Of a stretch of 64,000 nt of DNA, positions 15,795-24,796 are shown piece after piece; the first letter of the stretch is position 1; every line of letters starts with the position of its first letter. Position numbers and translations under genes: made by a program. This DNA comes from Tissierella praeacuta_A (GTDB taxonomy: Bacteria; Bacillota; Clostridia; Tissierellales; Tissierellaceae): assembly GCF_040396155.1 (NCBI RefSeq), contig NZ_JBEBOY010000005.1, forward strand, positions 1 through 64,000, in the 5' to 3' direction. Below the pieces are notes generated by a model that made no database searches, had not been told where the DNA came from, and saw nothing but the letters and a program-made list of their open reading frames with translations.

Positions 15795-17156
15795 TTAATC
15801 AAATATTGCCTCTACAAAATCTTCAACAATAAAAGGTTGTAAATCCTCTATTCCTTCACCTACTCCAACTAATTTTACTGGTATTTTTAATTCGGCTTGT
15901 AGAGCTATAATAACTCCGCCTTTTGCTGTTCCATCTAGTTTAGTAAGTGCAACACCTGTTATATTTGCTACTTCTTTAAACACCTTTGCTTGATTAATAG
16001 CATTTTGTCCAGTTGTAGCATCTAATACTAACAATATCTCTTTTGTAGCATCTCCATATTCTCTTTCTACAACTCTAAATATTTTATTTAATTCATTCAT
16101 AAGATTAGATTTATTATGAAGTCTACCAGCTGTATCACAAATCAAAATATCGGTTTTTCTTGCTTTAGCCGCTTGAATCCCATCGTAAATAACTGCTGCC
16201 GGGTCCGCTCCTTCACTATGGGATATAACATCAACTCCTGCCCTATTACCCCACTCTTCTAATTGTTCAATGGCAGCTGCTCTAAAAGTATCACCTGCGG
16301 CTATTAGAACTTTTTTACCTTGTCTTTTAAAATTATTAGATAGCTTTCCTATGGTTGTAGTTTTACCAACTCCATTTACACCAACAACTAAAATTAAAGA
16401 TGGAGATGGCTCTACTTTTAGTTCGTTATCAGAAACTGACTCCAACATAAGCTTTCTAATCTCATCTTTAAGAAGTTCTTTTACTTCTTCAGGTTCAGAT
16501 ACCTTTTCCTCTTTAACTCTATCCTTTAGTCTATCTATTAATTCCATAGTAGTATTTACACCTACATCAGCAGTAACTAATACTTCTTCCAAATCATCAA
16601 AAAGCTCTTCATCTATTTTTTTATATGATTTTAAAATTCCATCAATCTTATTAGAAATATCATCCCTAGTCTTAGTTAAACCACTCATAAGCTTTTCAAA
16701 GAAATTTGGTTTCTTTTTACTAGGTTTTTCTTCTTCCATCTTTACTTCTTCAACTAAAGGCTCTTCTTGTTCCTCTATTTCTTCATTTACAATTAATTCG
16801 TCTACTACTTTTTCTTCTACTACTTCTACTATTTCTTTCTCTACTTCTTCAATTTTTAAGTCTTCTTCTATTAGTTCCGTTGTTTCTTCTATAATCTCTT
16901 CTTGTTCTTTTTTTAACTCAATTGCTTTCTCTTCTATTTGCTCTTTTATTTGTTCTTCGACTTCATCTACAATTAGTTCTTCTACTTGCTTTTCAACACC
17001 ATCTGCAGTTGGTTCTTTTACTTGCTCTTCAACTTCATCTGTAATTGGAATCTCAATTTCTTCTTCTGTCAGCTCTTCTTCATATTTTTCTATATTTTTT
17101 TCTTCTTCATTTGTTTTTTGATTTTTCTTACCGAATTTTTTAAACCATTTAAACAT
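15795..17156 (-). CDS. ftsY: Signal recognition particle receptor FtsY
   Basis: FtsY is the membrane-associated GTPase receptor for Ffh-ribosome complexes. The 453 residues have two parts. Residues 1 to about 150 are an extremely acidic, Glu/Val/Ile-rich low-complexity tail with irregular EVEEQVKE-like repeats. The rest is the conserved NG core: P-loop GVNGVGKTTT near residue 260, DTFRAAAIEQLEEW, DTAGRLHNK, TKLDGTAKGG. The acidic A-domain is longer than in most Firmicutes. The gene is ten bases after smc, and both precede ylxM-ffh. Confidence 0.98.
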   Translation of the reverse strand: MFKWFKKFGKKNQKTNEEEKNIEKYEEELTEEEIEIPITDEVEEQVKEPTADGVEKQVEELIVDEVEEQIKEQIEEKAIELKKEQEEIIEETTELIEEDLKIEEVEKEIVEVVEEKVVDELIVNEEIEEQEEPLVEEVKMEEEKPSKKKPNFFEKLMSGLTKTRDDISNKIDGILKSYKKIDEELFDDLEEVLVTADVGVNTTMELIDRLKDRVKEEKVSEPEEVKELLKDEIRKLMLESVSDNELKVEPSPSLILVVGVNGVGKTTTIGKLSNNFKRQGKKVLIAAGDTFRAAAIEQLEEWGNRAGVDVISHSEGADPAAVIYDGIQAAKARKTDILICDTAGRLHNKSNLMNELNKIFRVVEREYGDATKEILLVLDATTGQNAINQAKVFKEVANITGVALTKLDGTAKGGVIIALQAELKIPVKLVGVGEGIEDLQPFIVEDFVEAIFD

Positions 17157-17166
17157 TTTATTCCCC

Positions 17167-20100
17167 CTAACTTGCTATTTCATCAATATTATCTTTTAGT
17201 TTAACCGATATTAATTTGGATATTCCTTCTTCTTCCATTGAAACTCCATATAGAATATCTGCTATTTCCATAGTGGTTTTCCTATGAGTAATAAGAACAA
17301 ACTGAGTATCATCACAAAAGGTTTTCAAATAGTTAGTATACCTACTAATATTAGCTTCGTCAAGAGCTGCATCTATTTCATCTAGGATACAGAATGGAGA
17401 TGGTTTCAATTTCAATATCGCAAATAATAAAGCTACAGCTGTTAATGATTTCTCCCCACCAGATAATAAAGTTAGACTCTGAAGTTTTTTTCCTGGCGGC
17501 TGTACTCTAATTTCGATTCCAGAATTTAAAACATCCTCATTATTCTCTATGATTAACTCTGCTTGTCCTCCATCAAATAAAATCTTAAAGATCTCTTGAA
17601 AATTATCATTTATGTTTTTAAAGTTTAAGAGAAATTGATTTTTCATTGTATCTTCTATATCTTTAATTACTTCTCTTAAATTTTCTTTTGCATTGATTAA
17701 ATCTTCATGCTGCTTTAAAATAAAGTCTAACCTTTCTTTCAGATTCTTATGCTCCTCTATTGAACTTAAATTGACTGTACCTAGTTCTTTTATCTCTACC
17801 TTTAGCTTTCTAGCTTCAACTATTGCCTCTTGAACATTTTTTATTTCTACTTCATGAGACAATGCATCTTCATAAGTTAATTCATAGTCCTCAGCTAATT
17901 TTTTATGATAATTCTCAAGTTGAACAGAAATCCTGGCTAATTTAACATCATTGGAATTCATATCTCTTTCAATATCCATGATTAATTTATTAATTTCCTT
18001 TAGCATTTCTTGTTCAGAATAAAAGTTTTCCATGAATTTATTTTTATCAGATATTAATTTGTCTAATTCATTCTTTGTATCTTTTTCCATAGTATTTAAA
18101 TCTTTTATTTTCTCATCTAAAACTGCCTTTGTCTTTACTATTTCCTCAATATTATCTCCATTAGATAGTATTGATTCATCCTTTCCATTAAGTAAATTAT
18201 TAATATTTTCAATTTCACTTTTATTCTTAACTAGATTTTCCTGTAGATTATTTATTTTACTATCAAGAAGGTTAAGATTTATTTTCATATCTGTAACCAA
18301 TTTCACTTTGTTTTCTCTAAGTGATTTTTCTTCATTATATCTAGCTGTTAAATCTTTTATTCTTTCTTTCTGGTTCAAACTATCTTTATCTAATTGAGAT
18401 AATACTTCAAGTAATTCTTTCTTCCTATTTTCATAATTATTTATTTCAATATCTAAACTATCTATTTCTTTTTTTGATTTTTTTATTACTTCTTCTAATC
18501 TAACTACTTCATTCATATATTTTTCTTTCTGATTATTTGTATTTAATATTGAATACTCCGTATCTTTATTTATTTTCTCTAATTCAATTATATTTTCTCT
18601 AATATCCTTTTGCTCATCTAAAAGTATATTTTTTTCTTTTTCTAATTCTTCATGTACTTTGTTTAATTCCTTTATATCTTCCACTAGTTTCTCTATTCTG
18701 CTTTTTCTACTAATTATACTTATACCACTTGTATTATGGCTTCCTCCAGTCATGGCTCCTCCTGGATTTAGTACTTCACCATCTAAAGTAACTATTCTAT
18801 ATGAGTGATTATATTTACTTGCAAACTTAATACCGTAGTCAATATTTTCAATTACTATAGTTCTTCCAAGTAAAAATTTAAAAATACCTTCATACTTTTT
18901 ATCAAAAGTAATTAATTCAAATCCTAAACCATAAATCTTAAAATTATCTTTATCCTTAGAATTTATGTCTAATGTATTTCCTTTAATAATATTAAGAGGC
19001 AAAAATGTTACTCTTCCAAGTTTATTTCGTTTTAAATACTCTATTATATTCTTTGCATCCTCTTCTGTTCTTGTAACTATATTTTGTGCATTGGATCCTA
19101 AACTAATATCAATTGCCCTTTCAAATTTTTCATCTACATTTATAAGCTCTGCTACTACTCCCATAAGCCCTTCTTGAAGTCTTGATTCACGTTTAGCTGC
19201 CTTTAACAAAGATCTAACACCTTTGTAATATCCTTCATAATCTTCTTCCATGTTTCTAAGTAATCTTAAACTAGAATTCTTAGATTGAATTTCCACATTA
19301 TTAACATTAATCTTTTTATTAACTATATCAAGGGCATCAATATTATTTGATTCCATTTTTCTTGCCTTCTCTAACTTATCTTTTAAATCCAATAATTTTT
19401 CTTTTAATTTATTTTCTATATTAACCAATTCATCATGTTTATCTATATTTAGCTTTTTCTCGGTATCCATATTACTAATTTCTTTATTTAATTGAGATAT
19501 TCTCTTTTCAATATTTTCATTAAAAGAAATAATACTATTTAACTCTGAACGTTTATCTGATGAGTTATTATAGATTTTAATTATATTATTTTTCTCAAGC
19601 TCTATGTTTCTTTCGTTTTCTTCTAATATTTCAAGCCCTTTTCCCACTTCCAATGTTTTTTCATTATATTCCTCAAATAATTTATTATATTCCTCCTGCA
19701 ATATCTCTTTTTCTTTTGACAAATTAATATTGGCTGTTTCAATATCTTTTAATCTGCTATTTAAATTGTTTTTCTCACCTTTTAATCTTTCTAAGTCCTT
19801 ATTATAAAATCTACCCTTTTCTCCGATTATAGCAAGTTGATTTTGATTTTTATCTAATTCATTTAAAATTTCCAAATCTTTATTTCTACATATTTCAATT
19901 TTCGATTCTAAATCATCTATATTATTTTTAAGCAAATTAAATTTATTCTCAATAGACTGTCTTTCATCTGTTTTTTTAATAAACTCTTCTTTCAAAATAG
20001 AATTTTTTCTATTTATCTCTTCTATTTGTCCATTAATCTTTTTTATATCTTTTATAAATATATTAACTTCTAATTCCTTTAATCTGTTATATAGTGTAGT

Positions 20101-20745
20101 AAAACAATTTGCTTTATAAGCTTGCACTTCTAAGGTCTCCAACTGATTTGATAATTCATATATTAGATCCTTAATTCTTATTATATTTCCCTCTGTTTTT
20201 TCTAATTTTCTTTCAGCTTCTTCTTTCTTTGATTTATATTTTACTATTCCTGCTGCTTCCTCAAAAATACTTCTTCTATCCTCTGGTCTATTACTCAATA
20301 TTTCCTCTATACGACCTTGTCCAATAATAGAATATCCATCCTTACCTACTCCTGTATCCATAAATAACTCTCGGACATCCTTTAATCTACATGAATTTTT
20401 ATTTATATAATACTCTGATTCTCCTGATCTGAACATTCTTCTAGTAACTGCTATTTCACTATAATCAAGAGGTATTTCTCCATTTTTATTATCAAATGTA
20501 ATAGTGACTTCAGAATAACCTAATGCCTTTCTCTTACTAGTTCCAGCAAAGATTATATCTTCCATCTTGCTTCCCCTAAGATTTTTTACGCTTTGTTCCC
20601 CTAGAACCCATCTTATGGCATCAGAAATATTACTTTTACCACTGCCATTTGGACCTACAATGGCTATAATACCATCTTTAATTTCAATTTCAGTCTTATC
20701 AGCAAAAGATTTAAATCCTTGTATTTCCAATTTCTTCAATCGCAA
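17167..20745 (-). CDS. smc: Chromosome segregation protein SMC
   Basis: SMC forms the condensin-like ring with ScpA and ScpB. The protein is about 1,192 residues: an N-terminal ATPase half with Walker A GPNGSGKSN at 31-39 and AIRWVLGEQS; a long coiled coil; a hinge around residues 510-650 containing GGAMTGGSHN; a second coiled coil; and the C-terminal half with signature LSGGEKSLTAVALLFAI and Walker B CILDEIDAALD. The TTG at 20745 gives MRLKKLEIQGFKSFA, the usual beginning, six bases after AGAGGTG; an upstream GTG lies in the ribosome site. Confidence 0.98.
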   Translation of the reverse strand: MRLKKLEIQGFKSFADKTEIEIKDGIIAIVGPNGSGKSNISDAIRWVLGEQSVKNLRGSKMEDIIFAGTSKRKALGYSEVTITFDNKNGEIPLDYSEIAVTRRMFRSGESEYYINKNSCRLKDVRELFMDTGVGKDGYSIIGQGRIEEILSNRPEDRRSIFEEAAGIVKYKSKKEEAERKLEKTEGNIIRIKDLIYELSNQLETLEVQAYKANCFTTLYNRLKELEVNIFIKDIKKINGQIEEINRKNSILKEEFIKKTDERQSIENKFNLLKNNIDDLESKIEICRNKDLEILNELDKNQNQLAIIGEKGRFYNKDLERLKGEKNNLNSRLKDIETANINLSKEKEILQEEYNKLFEEYNEKTLEVGKGLEILEENERNIELEKNNIIKIYNNSSDKRSELNSIISFNENIEKRISQLNKEISNMDTEKKLNIDKHDELVNIENKLKEKLLDLKDKLEKARKMESNNIDALDIVNKKINVNNVEIQSKNSSLRLLRNMEEDYEGYYKGVRSLLKAAKRESRLQEGLMGVVAELINVDEKFERAIDISLGSNAQNIVTRTEEDAKNIIEYLKRNKLGRVTFLPLNIIKGNTLDINSKDKDNFKIYGLGFELITFDKKYEGIFKFLLGRTIVIENIDYGIKFASKYNHSYRIVTLDGEVLNPGGAMTGGSHNTSGISIISRKSRIEKLVEDIKELNKVHEELEKEKNILLDEQKDIRENIIELEKINKDTEYSILNTNNQKEKYMNEVVRLEEVIKKSKKEIDSLDIEINNYENRKKELLEVLSQLDKDSLNQKERIKDLTARYNEEKSLRENKVKLVTDMKINLNLLDSKINNLQENLVKNKSEIENINNLLNGKDESILSNGDNIEEIVKTKAVLDEKIKDLNTMEKDTKNELDKLISDKNKFMENFYSEQEMLKEINKLIMDIERDMNSNDVKLARISVQLENYHKKLAEDYELTYEDALSHEVEIKNVQEAIVEARKLKVEIKELGTVNLSSIEEHKNLKERLDFILKQHEDLINAKENLREVIKDIEDTMKNQFLLNFKNINDNFQEIFKILFDGGQAELIIENNEDVLNSGIEIRVQPPGKKLQSLTLLSGGEKSLTAVALLFAILKLKPSPFCILDEIDAALDEANISRYTNYLKTFCDDTQFVLITHRKTTMEIADILYGVSMEEEGISKLISVKLKDNIDEIAS

Positions 20746-20765
20746 GTAAAACACCTCTTCTTATG

Positions 20766-20799
20766 ATTAAAGGTTTCCAACTTTTAGGAAACCTTTAAT
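20766..20799 (-). terminator. Hairpin between the radical SAM gene and smc
   Basis: A 13-base-pair stem (20766-20778 with 20787-20799, loop of eight) lies between the stop of the radical SAM gene and the smc start. It lacks a long U run (the minus strand continues TCATAAG), so it may pause or attenuate rather than fully terminate. Confidence 0.5.
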
Positions 20800-20805
20800 A
20801 TTAAT

Positions 20806-21900
20806 CTAAATAATGGAATTGTCTTTTAAATAAGATTCCATTAATAATTTCATATTTATTTTATCATAAAATTCATCAATTGTAATACCTATATAATTTA
20901 TATCTATTTCTTTCGTATATATTTTCATCTTATTAAATCCATATTTATCCATAAAATATTTAATATTGCTTGATTTCTGGCCTGAAATAGATGATATATT
21001 TTTACTATTTGAGTCTATAACTAACTTTTTGTTATTAGTTTGAATCTTCTTTTTATCAAAATAGTATTCAAGTAACAATCTAAATATATTGGACTCCACA
21101 ACTTGTCTAAAGGCTGGATGAAAAGGTCCTGCAACTACATCTTTGCCTAATTGTATGTTTTCAGTAGGCTGTAGTCCAATTCTAATAACGTCAATATTGT
21201 TAATCTTATATAACATAAGAAGTAAGGAAGATAGTTCTATAGATTCTTTAAAAGATATGGGCAAATACTCTCCATCCAAAAATTGTTTTTCAAGATAAGT
21301 ATCCTTTATTACCAATGTTGGATATATCCTTACACAATAGGGTGACAATTTAATAAACTCTTTACAAGTATATACCGCCTTTTCCCAAGTATCTCCCGGA
21401 AGCCCTAACATCATCTGCAATCCAAGATTAAATCCAAAGTCTTTTATTAGCTCTGATGCTTTATATACATCTTCAGAAGTATGTCCTCTTCCACTTGCAT
21501 ATAATACAGAATCATCTAAAGACTGTACTCCTAATTCAATTGTATCTACTAAATAATCCTTTAGGTTTTTTAATATCTTTTCATCTATGCAATCAGGTCT
21601 AGTTGATAGCCTAATGCCATCTATTTTCCCTTTCCTTTTATAATCATATGGAATAGCTAAAAGTTCTTTTTGAATATCCATATCTATGGCAGTAAAACTT
21701 CCGCCATAAAATGCAACTTCTATAGTAGAGCCTGATTTAAAAGTAAGTAAATGTTCTTCTATAATATTTTTTACTTCTGTAGGTTTTACATTAGTTGATA
21801 ATCCAGTAATCTTCTTTTGATTACAAAAAACACAATCATGGGGACAGCCATAATGGGGAACAAATATTGGAATTATATAATGTCTATTCATGAAATTCAT
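20806..21900 (-). CDS. Radical SAM protein, Elp3-like subgroup
   Basis: The 364-residue protein has the radical SAM iron-sulfur motif GCPHDCVFCNQ (C-x3-C-x2-C, residues about 19-29), then AFYGGSFTAID and GLQMMLGLPGDTW, typical of the Elp3/HemW-like fold. No GNAT acetyltransferase domain follows, so it is not a full Elp3. Homologues often lie between rnc and smc in Clostridia; their substrate is unknown, tRNA modification being one guess. It overlaps rnc by 17 bases. The ATG at 21891 is an alternative start with GGATGA ahead. Confidence 0.82.
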   Translation of the reverse strand: MNFMNRHYIIPIFVPHYGCPHDCVFCNQKKITGLSTNVKPTEVKNIIEEHLLTFKSGSTIEVAFYGGSFTAIDMDIQKELLAIPYDYKRKGKIDGIRLSTRPDCIDEKILKNLKDYLVDTIELGVQSLDDSVLYASGRGHTSEDVYKASELIKDFGFNLGLQMMLGLPGDTWEKAVYTCKEFIKLSPYCVRIYPTLVIKDTYLEKQFLDGEYLPISFKESIELSSLLLMLYKINNIDVIRIGLQPTENIQLGKDVVAGPFHPAFRQVVESNIFRLLLEYYFDKKKIQTNNKKLVIDSNSKNISSISGQKSSNIKYFMDKYGFNKMKIYTKEIDINYIGITIDEFYDKINMKLLMESYLKDNSII

Positions 21901-22609
21901 CCATTATAAGAAGTGCCTCCTTGGCAGCCATTTGTTCAGCTTCTTTTTTATTACGTCCAGTACCTGTCCCAACAATTTTATCATCAACCATTACATCCAT
22001 ATAAAATATTTTATTATGATCTGGTCCTTCTTCCTTTATGACCTTATACTCTATTTTTGCCCTAGTTATTTTCTGCAAACTTTCTTGTAACTCAGTTTTA
22101 TAGTCTATAAACAAGGCCCCTTTTGCTACAGCATATACTATATCGGCTTCAAAATTTTGAAGCAATAGTTTATTTACAACCTGAAAGTCACTATCCATAT
22201 AAATAGCACCCACTAAAGCTTCAATAGCATCACATAAAATTGAATCTCTATCTCTTCCCCCAGTAGCTTCCTCACCTTTTCCTAACAAGAGATATTCTCC
22301 TAAATTGATCTTTCTTGCAGCAAATGCCAAAGAAGATTCACAAACCACTTTCGCTCTAATTTTTGTCAATTCTCCTTCTGGATAGTATGGATACTTTTTA
22401 TATAGATATTGACTTACTATTAAACTTAAAATAGCATCACCTAAAAATTCAAGTCTTTCATTATTATCAGTAATTTTCATTTTATTCTCATTTGCATAGG
22501 AACTATGAGTTAATGCAGTTTTTAATAATTTTATGTTTTCAAATTTATAATTTAAGTTTTCTTCCAAGGGCTCTAACCATTTGATCTCCTTAATATTGTC
22601 TTTCACCAT
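21884..22609 (-). CDS. rnc: Ribonuclease III
   Basis: RNase III cuts double-stranded RNA, including rRNA precursors. The 241 residues contain the signature NERLEFLGDAILSLIVSQYLY in the N-terminal endonuclease domain, the second acidic cluster at DAIEALVGAIYMD, and a C-terminal dsRNA-binding domain (YKTELQESLQKITRAKIEYKVI... GTGRNKKEAEQMAAKEAL). The ATG follows GGAGG. It lies after acpP with a hairpin in the 42-base gap, matching the plsX-acpP-rnc-smc order of many Firmicutes. Confidence 0.98.
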   Translation of the reverse strand: MVKDNIKEIKWLEPLEENLNYKFENIKLLKTALTHSSYANENKMKITDNNERLEFLGDAILSLIVSQYLYKKYPYYPEGELTKIRAKVVCESSLAFAARKINLGEYLLLGKGEEATGGRDRDSILCDAIEALVGAIYMDSDFQVVNKLLLQNFEADIVYAVAKGALFIDYKTELQESLQKITRAKIEYKVIKEEGPDHNKIFYMDVMVDDKIVGTGTGRNKKEAEQMAAKEALLIMDEFHE

Positions 22610-22621
22610 AATACCTCCATC

Positions 22622-22656
22622 AATAATAATTAGGGCAATACGCCCTAATTATTATT
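22622..22656 (-). terminator. Hairpin at the acpP stop codon
   Basis: A 15-base-pair stem (22622-22636 with 22642-22656, loop of five) includes the acpP stop codon and ends with AATTATTATT on the minus strand. It should reduce read-through from acpP into rnc, whose ribosome site follows immediately. Confidence 0.65.
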
Positions 22657-22885
22657 CTTCTAATGCATTTGTAATATATTCAACAGCATCTCCAACAGTT
22701 TTTATACTTTCCATATCTTCATCTTCCATTTCAAGGCCAAATTCATCTTCTAATGCCATTATTAATTCTACTAAATCTAATGAATCTGCATTTAATGTAT
22801 CTTTAAAAGAAGTCTCCTTTGTAATTTCATCCTCATCAACATTAAATTGTGTTGCAATTATGTTTTTTATTTTTTTATAAATCAT
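22652..22885 (-). CDS. acpP: Acyl carrier protein
   Basis: ACP carries growing fatty-acyl chains on a phosphopantetheine arm. From the ATG at 22885 it has 77 residues. The attachment serine is in DTLNADSLDLVELIMALEDEFG (the DSL motif). This ATG gives MIYKKIKNIIATQFNVDEDE as in homologues and lies behind GGAGGAG; a TTG 15 bases upstream is inside the ribosome site. It follows plsX directly, pairing the carrier with the acyl-phosphate synthase. fabD and fabG, adjacent in B. subtilis, are absent here. Confidence 0.98.
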   Translation of the reverse strand: MIYKKIKNIIATQFNVDEDEITKETSFKDTLNADSLDLVELIMALEDEFGLEMEDEDMESIKTVGDAVEYITNALEE

Positions 22886-22905
22886 TGTTATCTCCTCCAA
22901 AATTA

Positions 22906-23904
22906 TTATTTATTATCTAGTACATGCATATTTCCTTCAATTATTTTTATTACATCTTTTTCTATAAATTTTCTTAATTGATTTATTCCATTCTTCATAG
23001 CAAAAGCGTCAGAACTGCCATGTGCCTTTACCATAGGCTTTCTTGTACCTAATAAAGGTGCACCGCCTTGTTCTCTATAATCCATTTTAGCCTTTATATT
23101 TTTCAACTCAGGTTTTAGTAATGATGCTCCTATTTTTGTTCTTGAATTTTTTATAAATTCTTCCTTTAAAGTTGAAAAGATGGAGATTGCCATCCCTTCG
23201 GTTAATTTCAAAATTACATTACCTACGAATCCGTCAGATACAATAATATCTACTGTACCACTTGGCAAGTCTCTAGCTTCTATATTACCTTTAAAGTTCA
23301 ACTTTGATTTTTTAAGAAGCTCATGAGTATCTTTAGATAATAAATTTCCTTTTCCTTCTTCTACACCTATATTTATAAGTCCTACGGTCGGAGACTGTAC
23401 TCCCATAACCTTTTCCATATAAACTGAACCCATTAAAGCAAATTGATATAAGTACTCAGGCCTGCAATCTACATTAGCACCTGCGTCTAAAAGTAATGAA
23501 AATCCATTTAGGGTAGGATATATGACAGATATTGCAGCCCTATCTATACCCTCTATCCTTTTGACAATAAAAATTCCAGATGCTAATAATGCTCCTGTGC
23601 TTCCAGCTGATATAAAGCCATCGCCTATTCCATCTGCCAATGCTTTACATCCTACTACCATAGATGAATCTTTTTTTCTTCTAATTGCCATAGCTGGATC
23701 ATCTTCATTGGTTATTATATCATTAGCACCTAAGATTTCAACCTTATCTTTTGAATAATCATACTTTTTTAATTCATTTTCTATTATGTCCTCTTTTCCC
23801 ACCAATATAACATTAACGCCATATTCATTAACGGCATCAATAGTTCCTTTAATCATCTCAACAGGTCCCTTGTCTCCACCCATAGCATCAACAATAATTT
23901 TCAT
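22906..23904 (-). CDS. plsX: Phosphate acyltransferase PlsX
   Basis: PlsX converts acyl-ACP to acyl-phosphate, the first step of phospholipid synthesis in most Gram-positives. The 332 residues begin KIIVDAMGGDKGP, then show GSTGALLASG, LLDAGANVDCRPEYL, LPSGTVDIIVSDGFVGNVILK and GGAPLLG, all family landmarks. The ATG follows GGAGGG. fapR, which usually precedes plsX in Bacilli, is missing; instead plsX lies about 115 bases after rpmF, beyond a terminator. Confidence 0.98.
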   Translation of the reverse strand: MKIIVDAMGGDKGPVEMIKGTIDAVNEYGVNVILVGKEDIIENELKKYDYSKDKVEILGANDIITNEDDPAMAIRRKKDSSMVVGCKALADGIGDGFISAGSTGALLASGIFIVKRIEGIDRAAISVIYPTLNGFSLLLDAGANVDCRPEYLYQFALMGSVYMEKVMGVQSPTVGLINIGVEEGKGNLLSKDTHELLKKSKLNFKGNIEARDLPSGTVDIIVSDGFVGNVILKLTEGMAISIFSTLKEEFIKNSRTKIGASLLKPELKNIKAKMDYREQGGAPLLGTRKPMVKAHGSSDAFAMKNGINQLRKFIEKDVIKIIEGNMHVLDNK

Positions 23905-23986
23905 AATTACCCTCCAATGCCGTGTATTTTAAGACTACTGATATTTAATATATATTAGACTAAAAAAAAATGCAATATTAAATTTA

Positions 23987-24017
23987 AAAAAAGATAGTGA
24001 ATATCACTATCTTTTTT
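23987..24017 (-). terminator. Terminator after rpmF
   Basis: A 14-base-pair stem (23987-24000 with 24004-24017, three-base loop) starts one base after the rpmF stop and ends in six U on the minus strand. It is a strong intrinsic terminator, so plsX probably has its own promoter in the roughly 80 bases that follow. Confidence 0.88.
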
Positions 24018-24018
24018 A

Positions 24019-24198
24019 TTATTCTACTGCAATAACTTCCCTATTTTTGTAATATCCACATGATCTACAAACTCTATGTGGTTGTTTTGGCTCATGACAT
24101 TGTGGACACTCAACAACTGTAGCTTTGTTTAGTCTGTAAGAAGAAGCTCTTCTTTTATCTCTTCTAGCTTTAGAAGTTTTTCGCTTTGGTACAGCCAT
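24019..24198 (-). CDS. rpmF: 50S ribosomal protein L32
   Basis: L32 is a small 50S protein. This ORF encodes 59 residues: AVPKRKTSKARRDKRRASS, then a zinc ribbon with CPQC and CRSC pairs (residues 31-34 and 44-47), ending GYYKNREVIAVE. The four cysteines mark the zinc-binding form. The ATG follows AAGGAGGTG. It sits 13 bases after the DUF177 gene, the pairing found in most bacteria. Confidence 0.98.
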   Translation of the reverse strand: MAVPKRKTSKARRDKRRASSYRLNKATVVECPQCHEPKQPHRVCRSCGYYKNREVIAVE

Positions 24199-24211
24199 TT
24201 AAAACACCTCC

Positions 24212-24730
24212 TTAATTCTTAGGAAAAAAATTCTTTAATTTTTCAAATCTTGGATCAATATTTTCTTGAATACAATTGCATTTTGTATTATTTAAATCTG
24301 CTCCACATGTAAGACACAATCCTTTACAGTCAGAACTGCATAAGGATTTCATAGGTAAGGAAATAATTACTTGGCTTAAAATATGTTCCTTAATATCTAA
24401 AGCATCATTTTCATAGAAAAACAATTCCTCGTAGTCTTGTTCCTCATCATTATGTTCTTCCTTCCCTTTTACAAGTTTTCCAGATAAAATAGTTTTTATT
24501 TTATTAGTAGTAGGTTTCAAGCATCTATGGCAATTTTCTACATAAGTATAAAATATTTTAATATTTATTGCCTTCTCTCCATCTACTTTAAATATGTCAC
24601 CTTCATAACTTATAGGTTCAACTATTGCAATATCTCTTCCACCTAAATCAAAACTATCTATTTCTAGTTCTCCTTCAAAATGTAGAGATTCTTTGCTTCC
24701 ATCAAGAAAACTCGATAAGTCAATTATCAT
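24212..24730 (-). CDS. DUF177 (YceD/YlbN) family protein
   Basis: DUF177 proteins are encoded before rpmF in most bacteria and are linked to 23S rRNA or ribosome function. The protein is about 172 residues with cysteine pairs at CHRC (near residue 100), SSDCKGLC and CGADLNNTKCNC in the C-terminal half, the DUF177 signature. The start is the ATG at 24730, six bases after AGAGGTG. A perfect -35/-10 promoter lies upstream, so it heads the DUF177-rpmF transcript. Exact biochemical activity is not established. Confidence 0.93.
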   Translation of the reverse strand: MIIDLSSFLDGSKESLHFEGELEIDSFDLGGRDIAIVEPISYEGDIFKVDGEKAINIKIFYTYVENCHRCLKPTTNKIKTILSGKLVKGKEEHNDEEQDYEELFFYENDALDIKEHILSQVIISLPMKSLCSSDCKGLCLTCGADLNNTKCNCIQENIDPRFEKLKNFFPKN

Positions 24731-24759
24731 ATCTTTCACCTCTTAGACTAACAAAGATA

Positions 24760-24788
24760 ATTATATAAAGGAGGCATCAATTTGTCAA
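24760..24788 (-). promoter_or_regulatory. Consensus promoter of DUF177-rpmF
   Basis: The minus strand has TTGACA (24788-24783) and TATAAT (24765-24760), both perfect, exactly 17 bases apart, in the short gap after ackA. This is one of the best housekeeping promoters in the window, as expected for a ribosomal protein transcript. Confidence 0.88.
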
Positions 24789-24796
24789 GAATAATA

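Noticed and set aside
16270..17121. Long plus-strand ORF of 283 codons opposite ftsY
   Set aside because: Its Ser-rich product is the mirror of the Glu-rich FtsY tail; no ribosome site or known domain. It is a codon-bias shadow.
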